A stretch of 64,000 bases of DNA from Rhodovulum sp. (GTDB lineage Bacteria; Pseudomonadota; Alphaproteobacteria; Rhodobacterales; Rhodobacteraceae): the NCBI GenBank assembly GCA_020637615.1, contig JACKKC010000016.1:1-64000 (forward strand), given 5' to 3'. The position numbers and the translations under genes were made by a program. Below, piece after piece: positions 52,977 to 59,198 of this stretch (the first letter of the stretch is position 1; the number at the start of each line of letters is the position of its first letter). Below the pieces are notes generated by a model. That model saw nothing but the letters and a program-made list of their open reading frames with translations, was not told the origin of the DNA and did no database searches.

Positions 52977-53822
52977 ATGGCATCGGCGCGAAAGGAAGCG
53001 AGCGCGGCCATTGCAAACGGCAAGTTCTGCCGTTTGCGGTTGACGCCGCATCTAACGGTAAAGTATGCTGTTGGAATGAACCACCGTGGAACGATAGTCG
53101 ATATCACTGCATGGGCAGAGGCCTGCATGCCTGGTGATGAGTCTCGGGCGCGCTCGGTCATTGTGACGGCGCGAAAGGCTGGTCTTTGGTCGTATGGCAA
53201 GGGTGGCCCGCGCGGTCGCAATGCCGCTTTCATGACTCTCACCGATTTCCCCACGGCAATTTGTGCCGTCCTTCACTACGGCGCTGCGACCAGGGTAGAC
53301 GAGGCCATTCAGCGCATGTGGGCGCTGCCCCTCTCCGGAATCACGGTTGACCGGTCTGGCGTCGATGGGGGCGAATTCTGGATCGATCCCGATACGGTAT
53401 TTTCCTTCAAGGAAACCCTCACCCCCTATCTTGCGCTGTTCCGCCTTGAAGGCGCGCTGAACGGCCTTTCGGAGCATCCGGCAATGCGTGTCGGTAGCAA
53501 CCTCATCGGGGTTATGACTTCTCTCTTCGATAGCTTCGCGGCCCATCAGGATTTTGGCCGCTACGACGAGGTCAGCCTTGAAGCGGTCGGCGAAAAGCTG
53601 TCCGTGACCGTCAGCCTGCATGGCCCAAAGCACGGCACCCAGCCAGACGGTTGGCCGGGAGAAGGTATCGAGGCCGGCGCGCTTCACCTGACCTTCGGTG
53701 ACCGTGTCGCGTTCGATGGCCGCGCGGTGCGCACCACTCGCTCCATCGGGGCGGATGCGTTGAACGAACTTTCCCTGATGGCGCCGAACTGCACCAAGAA
53801 CGCGGAGGCCGAGCGCGACTGA
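52977..53822 (+). CDS. Phage/island protein of unknown function
   Basis: 281 aa. RGTIVDITAWAEACMPGDES, ARKAGLWSYGKGGPRGRNAA, FMTLTDFPTAICAVLHYGAA at the N-terminus; the rest is a mixed fold (YLALFRLEGALNGLSEHPAM). No motif I can name. It precedes the AlpA-like and integrase genes with stop/start overlaps, so it belongs to the integration or regulation operon. GC is a bit lower than in the chromosome. Confidence 0.65.
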   Translation: MASARKEASAAIANGKFCRLRLTPHLTVKYAVGMNHRGTIVDITAWAEACMPGDESRARSVIVTARKAGLWSYGKGGPRGRNAAFMTLTDFPTAICAVLHYGAATRVDEAIQRMWALPLSGITVDRSGVDGGEFWIDPDTVFSFKETLTPYLALFRLEGALNGLSEHPAMRVGSNLIGVMTSLFDSFAAHQDFGRYDEVSLEAVGEKLSVTVSLHGPKHGTQPDGWPGEGIEAGALHLTFGDRVAFDGRAVRTTRSIGADALNELSLMAPNCTKNAEAERD

Positions 53823-54034
53823 TGGCCACCCGCCCCGCCACGCTCCTCTTCGCAACCGAGCGCAATGCGGCGGCTCTGCTGGACATGAAGCCGGCGGAGT
53901 TTCGTGGCCTTGTGGATGATGGGGTGTTGCCCAAGCCGATCAGGATCGGCGGTTTCGATCGCTGGGATGTGGAGCGGCTGCAAGCCATTGCCCGAGGCGA
54001 CGCGGTGGACGGCATGGGGCATATCGAATGGTGA
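53822..54034 (+). CDS. AlpA/excisionase-like small DNA-binding protein
   Basis: 70 aa: ATERNAAALLDMKPAEFRGL is a helix-turn-helix, then VDDGVLPKPIRIGGFDRWDV, the wing of AlpA/MerR-like regulators. It sits directly before the integrase gene (7-bp overlap), as excisionase or integrase regulators do. Confidence 0.75.
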   Translation: MATRPATLLFATERNAAALLDMKPAEFRGLVDDGVLPKPIRIGGFDRWDVERLQAIARGDAVDGMGHIEW

Positions 54035-55044
54035 GCCGCAAGAAGCTCCTTTGGCGGCACCCGGCGGGCCGCTGGTATGTGCGCAGGTATCTCAACGGGA
54101 AGATGATCTACCTGGGCCGGATCACGGCTGAGGAGGGCACTGCCGAACTTGATCGCCAATATTGGGAGATCGTCGGCGGCAAGAGGGCGGCGGCGAAAAC
54201 CTCCTGGGGCGCGCTGATCGACGCCATGCGGGAGACCGAAAAATGGGCCAATTTCTCGCCCCGCTACCGCAAAGACCTTGATCCTGTTCTCGAATACCTC
54301 ACGGACAAGATCGGGCATGCAGACGTGGCGCGGCTGACCCAAGCCGACATTTACGATGCGATGGAGAAGAACCGGCACCGCGTCCGGTTCGCCAACTACA
54401 TCCCCACCGCTGTCAGCATGTTGTCCAAGCTGGCGATCCGCAAGCGGTGGCGCAGGGACAACCCGGCGATCGACATTGAGCCCCTCAAGGTTCCGAAGGC
54501 CCGGCAGAAACCGCACCTGCCGTGGGCGGATTGGGCGGTGCAGAAGATCCGTGAGGAAGGCGAACCCGAACCGCTGCTGATCTTTGAAATCGGAGTTGGC
54601 AGCGTCCAGCGTCCCGGCGATTGGGTGGATTTTCAGTGGGGCGACTACGACGGGGAAACCCTCAAGCTGCGCCAGAACAAGACGGGGAAGCCGCTGCATC
54701 TGCCATGCACTGAGGCGCTCAAGGCGGCGCTGGAGCGCGCGAAGGCGGACCTGGGCTTCGCTCCGCACCCGTCACGGCACATCCTGACGCGGGCCGATGG
54801 CTCCGCAATGGACTACGACGCGATGGCCAGAATCATGATCAGGGAGCGCAAGCGCCTTGGCCTGATGGCCGTTGATCAGCACGCGATGCGCTACCGCGGC
54901 GTGATGGAACTGGCCTGGGCGGGCTGCACTGACGACGAAATCGCCAGCTACAGCGGCCACACCTCCAAGGCGATGATCGTCAAGTATGCGGGAGAGGCGA
55001 GACAGATCATGCGGGCGCGGCAAGCGGCCGCAAAGCGCAAGTGA
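54028..55044 (+). CDS. int: Tyrosine-type site-specific integrase
   Basis: 338 aa. N-terminal arm and core-binding domains (GRWYVRRYLNGKMIYLGR, DLDPVLEYLTDKIGHADVAR). Catalytic domain: Arg in GVGSVQRPGDWVDF, Lys in LRQNKTGKPLHLP, HxxR in QHAMRYRGVMELA, His in SYSGHTSKAM and Tyr in IVKYAGEAR. It lies 82 bp from the tRNA-Cys 3' end, so it acts at that attachment site. Confidence 0.93.
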   Translation: MVSRKKLLWRHPAGRWYVRRYLNGKMIYLGRITAEEGTAELDRQYWEIVGGKRAAAKTSWGALIDAMRETEKWANFSPRYRKDLDPVLEYLTDKIGHADVARLTQADIYDAMEKNRHRVRFANYIPTAVSMLSKLAIRKRWRRDNPAIDIEPLKVPKARQKPHLPWADWAVQKIREEGEPEPLLIFEIGVGSVQRPGDWVDFQWGDYDGETLKLRQNKTGKPLHLPCTEALKAALERAKADLGFAPHPSRHILTRADGSAMDYDAMARIMIRERKRLGLMAVDQHAMRYRGVMELAWAGCTDDEIASYSGHTSKAMIVKYAGEARQIMRARQAAAKRK

Positions 55045-55068
55045 ATGGAACAAGAACAGAACACGAAT

Positions 55069-55088
55069 CTGATACCACAGGTGATACC
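55069..55088. repeat. Direct TGATACC pair near attR
   Basis: CTGATACC at 55069-55076 and GTGATACC at 55081-55088, 12 bp apart in the same direction, 40-60 bp before the tRNA-Cys 3' end. Candidate integrase arm-type sites; compare 35298-35338. Confidence 0.5.
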
Positions 55089-55125
55089 CCGATGAGCAGC
55101 CATGAAGCTAACCCACTGAAGGTAT

Positions 55126-55199
55126 TGGAGGCGACGGCCGGAATCGAACCGGCGTGCACGGATTTGCAATCCGCTGCGTAACCACTCCGCCACGTCGCC
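55126..55199 (-). tRNA. tRNA-Cys (anticodon GCA), attR
   Basis: Cloverleaf on the minus strand: acceptor GGCGACG (55193-55199) pairs with CGTCGCC (55130-55136), discriminator T, CCA encoded at 55126-55128. Anticodon loop holds GCA (complement of 55165-55167). T-arm GGTTCGATTCC. The 3' half coincides with the prophage att core at 55150-55172, so the gene is kept whole by element-supplied sequence. Confidence 0.95.
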
Positions 55200-55318
55200 A
55201 ACTGGCCGTAGGCATTAGGTTTCGCTCCGGCGAACGTCAAGGACGTATCGGGGCGGCATCGCGTTTCCGCTCCCGTTCCGTTCCACGCGCCGGCACTTCC
55301 GCCCGCCGGCCGCCGGCT

Positions 55319-56260
55319 TCAGCCGGGGCCGAAATAGGACAGGCCGCTCACGGCGAGATAGGTGGCATAGAGCGAGGTGGTCCCGGTGATGTAGAGCCGG
55401 TTTCGCTTCGGCCCGCCGAAGGCGACGTTGCTGACGGTCTCCGGGACCAGGATCTTGCCGATCAGCGCCCCGTCCGGCGCGAGGCAATGCACGCCGTCGG
55501 CCGCGCTCGCCCAGATGTTGCCGAGCACGTCGATGCGGAAGCCGTCGTAGAGGCCGCGGTCGCAGACCGAGAAGACCTCGCCCCCAGAGAGCCGCTTGCC
55601 GTCCACGGCGAAGCGGCGGATGTGGCGCGGGCCCTTGGGCTCGTGGCTGGCCCCGGTATCGGAGACGTAGAGCAGGCTCTCGTCCGCGGAGAAGGCGAGG
55701 CCGTTCGGCTTGACGAAATCGTCGGCGACGATCTCGACCGCGCCGCTCGCCGGGTCGATGCGATAGACATGGCTGCCGCCGATCTCCGAGCGCGCGGCAT
55801 CGCCCTCGTAGTCGCTGTCGATGCCGTAGGTCGGGTCGGTGAACCAGACGCCGCCGTCGGAGGCGACCACCACGTCGTTGGGCGAATTGAGCCGCTTGCC
55901 CTCGTAGCGGTCGGCCAGCACGCGGATGCGGCCGTCGTGCTCGGTGCGCGTCACCCGCCGTCCGCCGTGCTCGCAGGTGACCAGCCGGCCCTGGCGGTCC
56001 CGGGTCTGGCCGTTGGCATTGCGCGAGGGCTTGCGGAACTCGGCGGTCTGGCCGCTGGCCTCGTCGTAGCGCATTATGCGGTCGTTGGGGATGTCGGAGA
56101 AGAGCAGGTAGCGCCCGTCGCCGAAATAGACCGGGCCCTCGGTCCAGCGCGCGCCCTGCCAGAGACGCTCCAGATGCGCGTTCTTGAGGCAGAGCCGGGT
56201 GAAGGCGGGGTCGAGCGACTCGACATGCGCGCCGAACAGGAAGCCGAGCGGATCCGTCAT
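55319..56260 (-). CDS. SMP-30/gluconolactonase-family protein
   Basis: 313 aa six-bladed beta-propeller calcium-dependent lactonase type. RWTEGPVYFGDGRYLLFSDI supplies the metal Glu; FRKPSRNANGQTRDRQGRLV; RLNSPNDVVVASDGGVWFTD (Asn-Asp metal ligands); FVKPNGLAFSADESLLYVSD, and DGFRIDVLGNIWASAADGV. Cytoplasmic by the lack of a signal peptide. Substrate probably a sugar lactone, not certain. ATG at 56260 after GGGAGGAA. Confidence 0.9.
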   Translation of the reverse strand: MTDPLGFLFGAHVESLDPAFTRLCLKNAHLERLWQGARWTEGPVYFGDGRYLLFSDIPNDRIMRYDEASGQTAEFRKPSRNANGQTRDRQGRLVTCEHGGRRVTRTEHDGRIRVLADRYEGKRLNSPNDVVVASDGGVWFTDPTYGIDSDYEGDAARSEIGGSHVYRIDPASGAVEIVADDFVKPNGLAFSADESLLYVSDTGASHEPKGPRHIRRFAVDGKRLSGGEVFSVCDRGLYDGFRIDVLGNIWASAADGVHCLAPDGALIGKILVPETVSNVAFGGPKRNRLYITGTTSLYATYLAVSGLSYFGPG

Positions 56261-56397
56261 GCGTTCCTCCCTTGCCGGATGCATCTCGATAGGCCAGTCG
56301 GGGATTCGGCGAAAGGCCCCCGTCCGCATCGCGTTGCCAGCCATGGCGAAATGTGGCATCACGACGCCGGTTCGGATCTCGCTAGGGTTTCTGTCGC

Positions 56398-57051
56398 ATG
56401 ACCGATTTCGCCGCCGCCCGTGAAGCCATGGTGGACCGTCAGGTCCGGCCCTCCGATGTGACGCGCTACCCGATCATCGAGGCGCTCCTGCGCGTGCCCC
56501 GGGAGGATTTCGTGCCGCCGGCGCTGCGGCCGGTGGCCTATCTGGGCGAGCATGTGCCGCTGGCGGAGGGCCGGGTGCTGCTCGATCCGCGAGTCTTCGC
56601 CAAGATGCTCGATGCGCTCGACATCGGCCCCTCCGACCTGGTGCTCGATGTCGGCTGCGGGCTGGGCTATTCCACCGCCGTCATCGCCCGGCTCGCGGAG
56701 GCGGTGATCGCCCTCGAGGAGGATGCGGCCATGGCCCAGGAAGCCGAGGCCCGGCTGGCCGCGGGCGGCGCCGACAACGCCGTGGTCGAGCAGGGGCCGC
56801 TCGCGGCCGGGATCGCCCGGCACGGCCCCTTCGACGTCGTCATCATCGAGGGCGCCGTCGAGGCGCTGCCGCAGGCCTTCGAGGCGCAGCTCAAGCCCGG
56901 CGGGCGGATCGCGGCGATCTTCGCGAACGGGGCCGGGGGGCAGGCGCGGCTCGGGCTCATGACCCCCCAGGGCATCGCCTGGCGGCGCATCTTCGACGCC
57001 ACGGCGCCGGTCCTGCCGGGGTTCGCCGTGGCGAAAGCGTTTGAGTTTTGA
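56398..57051 (+). CDS. pcm: Protein-L-isoaspartate O-methyltransferase family
   Basis: 217 aa SAM-dependent methyltransferase. MVDRQVRPSDVTRYPIIEAL, VPREDFVPPALRPVAYLGEH, then VLDVGCGLGYSTAVIARLAE (SAM motif I). Short form usual in alphaproteobacteria, some of which may not repair isoaspartate. Placed just upstream of tolC, as commonly seen in this group. Confidence 0.9.
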   Translation: MTDFAAAREAMVDRQVRPSDVTRYPIIEALLRVPREDFVPPALRPVAYLGEHVPLAEGRVLLDPRVFAKMLDALDIGPSDLVLDVGCGLGYSTAVIARLAEAVIALEEDAAMAQEAEARLAAGGADNAVVEQGPLAAGIARHGPFDVVIIEGAVEALPQAFEAQLKPGGRIAAIFANGAGGQARLGLMTPQGIAWRRIFDATAPVLPGFAVAKAFEF

Positions 57052-57125
57052 CTTCATCCCGCCGATAGTGCCAGCATGAGCCCGGCCAACGGGCCGAAAG
57101 GCATGAGCAGAGTCCGGAGTTCGTC

Positions 57126-58526
57126 ATGGCGTCGCGCCGTTTCAGTCCCTTTCTGATCTCGACGGCGCTCGCCGCGGGACTGGCGCTCGGGTCCGGGCCG
57201 CTGGCGGCGGAGACGCTCACCGACGCGCTCATCACCGCCTATCAGACCAGCCCGCTCCTCGAAGCGAACCGCGCCGCCCTGCGCAACCTCGACGAGAACG
57301 TGCCCCAGGCCCGCGCCAACCGCCGGCCGCAGGTGGGCGCCAGCATCTCGGGCCAGACCGGGACGACGGTGGAGGAGCTGGATTTCGGCGTCGCCGGCAT
57401 CGAGGCCTCGCTGACCGCGACCCTGCTCCTCTTCGACAACGGCCAGACGGCGGCGGCGGTCGAGGCGGCGCGCAATCAGGTGGCCTCGGGCCGCGCCGAT
57501 CTCAAGGACGTGGAGCAGCTTGTGCTCTTCAACGCCGTGCAGGCCTATGTGGACGTGCGCCGCGACGAGGAATTCGTGCGGCTCGCCGTCAACGACGTCG
57601 ACCGCCTCGACGAGACGCTGAGCGCGACCCAGAACCGCTTCGACGTGGGCGAGGTGACCCGCACCGACGTCAGCCAGAGCGAGGCGCGCCTCGCGGAATC
57701 GCGCTCGCAGCTGGCGGCGGCGCGGGGCCAGCTCGAGATCTCGCGCGAGGCCTATCGCGCGGCCGTGGGCGTGGCGCCCGGCAATCTCGAACGGCTGCCG
57801 AAGCTGCCCGACCTGCCGGCCACGCTCGAGGAGGCCACGGCGATCGGCGTCCAGCGCAATCCGCAGGTGGTCGCCGCGCAGTTCAACGAAAGGGCCGCGG
57901 TCTACAATTTCGACCGGGCGCTCGCCGCCAAGGGGCCGACGATCAGCGTCGGCGGATCGGTCGGGGTCGAGCGGCTGCGCCAGAACCCGCAGCTCGACTA
58001 CGACGGCAGCACCTTCGGCCAGGCCAGCATCTCGGCCAACCTGCCGCTCTATACCGGCGGGCGGAACGACAGCCTGGTGCGCCAGGCGCAGGCGGTGCTC
58101 GACCAGCGCCGCTTCCTGGTCCAGGACGTGGCGCGCCAGGTGACGCAGCAGGTGGCGGCCGCCTGGGCCCAGCTGCAGGTGGCGCAGGCCTCGATCGTCG
58201 CCCGGCGCCAGCAGGCCGAGGCGAGCCGCATCGCCGCGGAAGGCGTGGCGGAGGAGGCCCGGCTCGGCGCGCGCTCCACGCTGGAAGTGCTCGACGCGGT
58301 GCAGGAGAACCTCCAGGCGGAGGCGCAGATCGTGCAGGCCCTGCGCGACGAATACGTGGCTTCCTATGCGCTCATGCGGGCCATGGGGCTCCTGACCGTC
58401 GAGCATCTGCGCCTCGGGATCGAGAGCTACAACCCGGACGTCTATTTCAGCAAGGTCCAGTCCGGACCGCGCGGCGGATACGACACCTCCGCGGTCGACC
58501 GCATCCGCCAGAGGTGGGAGCGGTGA
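57126..58526 (+). CDS. tolC: TolC-family outer membrane efflux protein
   Basis: 466 aa with signal peptide (FLISTALAAGLALGSGPLAA). Two repeats of the OEP type: TLTDALITAYQTSPLLEANR, VPQARANRRPQVGASISGQT, LFDNGQTAAAVEAARNQV; GEVTRTDVSQSEARLAESRS and RLGARSTLEVLDAVQENLQA at matching places. Trimeric channel for type I secretion and drug efflux. Confidence 0.94.
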   Translation: MASRRFSPFLISTALAAGLALGSGPLAAETLTDALITAYQTSPLLEANRAALRNLDENVPQARANRRPQVGASISGQTGTTVEELDFGVAGIEASLTATLLLFDNGQTAAAVEAARNQVASGRADLKDVEQLVLFNAVQAYVDVRRDEEFVRLAVNDVDRLDETLSATQNRFDVGEVTRTDVSQSEARLAESRSQLAAARGQLEISREAYRAAVGVAPGNLERLPKLPDLPATLEEATAIGVQRNPQVVAAQFNERAAVYNFDRALAAKGPTISVGGSVGVERLRQNPQLDYDGSTFGQASISANLPLYTGGRNDSLVRQAQAVLDQRRFLVQDVARQVTQQVAAAWAQLQVAQASIVARRQQAEASRIAAEGVAEEARLGARSTLEVLDAVQENLQAEAQIVQALRDEYVASYALMRAMGLLTVEHLRLGIESYNPDVYFSKVQSGPRGGYDTSAVDRIRQRWER

Positions 58527-58936
58527 GCGGAAGCGGCGAAAGCGGCGCGCCCATGCGCGACGGCGGCCCGGAAGGCGAGGGGGCGGAATCCCTCGCCGAG
58601 GTCCTGGCCTCGATCCGCGCGCTGGTCTCGGCGGAATCCCAGGCGCGGATCGCGGGCGAGGACGACACCGGCAAGGTCCTGATGCTGACGCCGCGCATGC
58701 GCGTCGACATGCCGGCGCGGGCGCATTCCGGCGAGATCCTCTCCGAGGGGCTCGACACGCGGGCGCTGCGCCTGCAGGGCGCGCCGATCCTCGACGAGGA
58801 GGCGCTGCGCGACGTGGTCAATTCCATCGTGCGCGAGGAGCTGCAGGGCGAGCTCGGCGACCGGATCAGCCGCAACCTGCGCAAGCTGATCCGCCGGGAA
58901 CTCAGCCAGATGCTCGAGGAACGCCGCGAGCCATAG
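58523..58936 (+). CDS. DUF2497 (PopZ-like C-terminus) protein
   Basis: 137 aa. N-terminal ESLAEVLASIRALVSAESQA and C-terminal LDEEALRDVVNSIVREELQG followed by ELGDRISRNLRKLIRRELSQ, the pattern of DUF2497, whose best known member PopZ organises cell poles in Caulobacter. The linker between is short here. GTG at 58523 overlaps the tolC stop (GTGA). Polar role is only an inference. Confidence 0.85.
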   Translation: MSGSGESGAPMRDGGPEGEGAESLAEVLASIRALVSAESQARIAGEDDTGKVLMLTPRMRVDMPARAHSGEILSEGLDTRALRLQGAPILDEEALRDVVNSIVREELQGELGDRISRNLRKLIRRELSQMLEERREP

Positions 58937-59048
58937 GCCCGCGTCGCCGCGCCTGCCAGTGTTCTTCCCTTCTGCGGCTGTGGGGATGCACGGGCGGCGC
59001 GCGCCCGTGGTGGGCGCGAAGCGCCCGCCTGGGGGGCGGGCGGGCGCT

Positions 59049-59068
59049 GCCCGTGCTGGCGCACGGGC
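59049..59068. terminator. Hairpin in the gap before valS
   Basis: Perfect stem GCCCGTGC-TGGC-GCACGGGC in the 262-bp region between the DUF2497 gene and valS. Possible end of the tolC transcript or part of the valS leader. No T-box-like structure was recognised. Confidence 0.35.
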
Positions 59069-59198
59069 CGGGAATGCGGCGGCGACAGGCGCGACCGGAA
59101 CGGTCGGCTTGGGAGGCCCGCCCGATCCGGAGCCGACCCTTTCCCTCGGCGGCGGGCGGGGTTAAGAGACGGCCTCCGAACCAGCCGGACCGACAGCC

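Larger units (their letters stand above)
35235..55172. mobile_element. Integrated prophage or phage satellite in tRNA-Cys (~20 kb)
   Basis: Bounded by a 23-bp identical repeat (35235-35257 and 55150-55172), with the integrase beside the intact tRNA. Gene content: early DNA-binding genes, HK97-type portal, protease, capsid, tail tube, connectors, terminase, tape measure, DUF3102 protein, a MazF-like toxin, XRE repressor, AlpA-like gene, integrase. No baseplate, tail fibre, holin or endolysin genes are recognisable. Two IS elements and several broken genes show decay. Confidence 0.9.

Noticed and set aside
35235..55172. Rhodobacterales gene transfer agent cluster
   Set aside because: It has an integrase, att sites in a tRNA gene, a repressor and a gene order unlike the GTA cluster.
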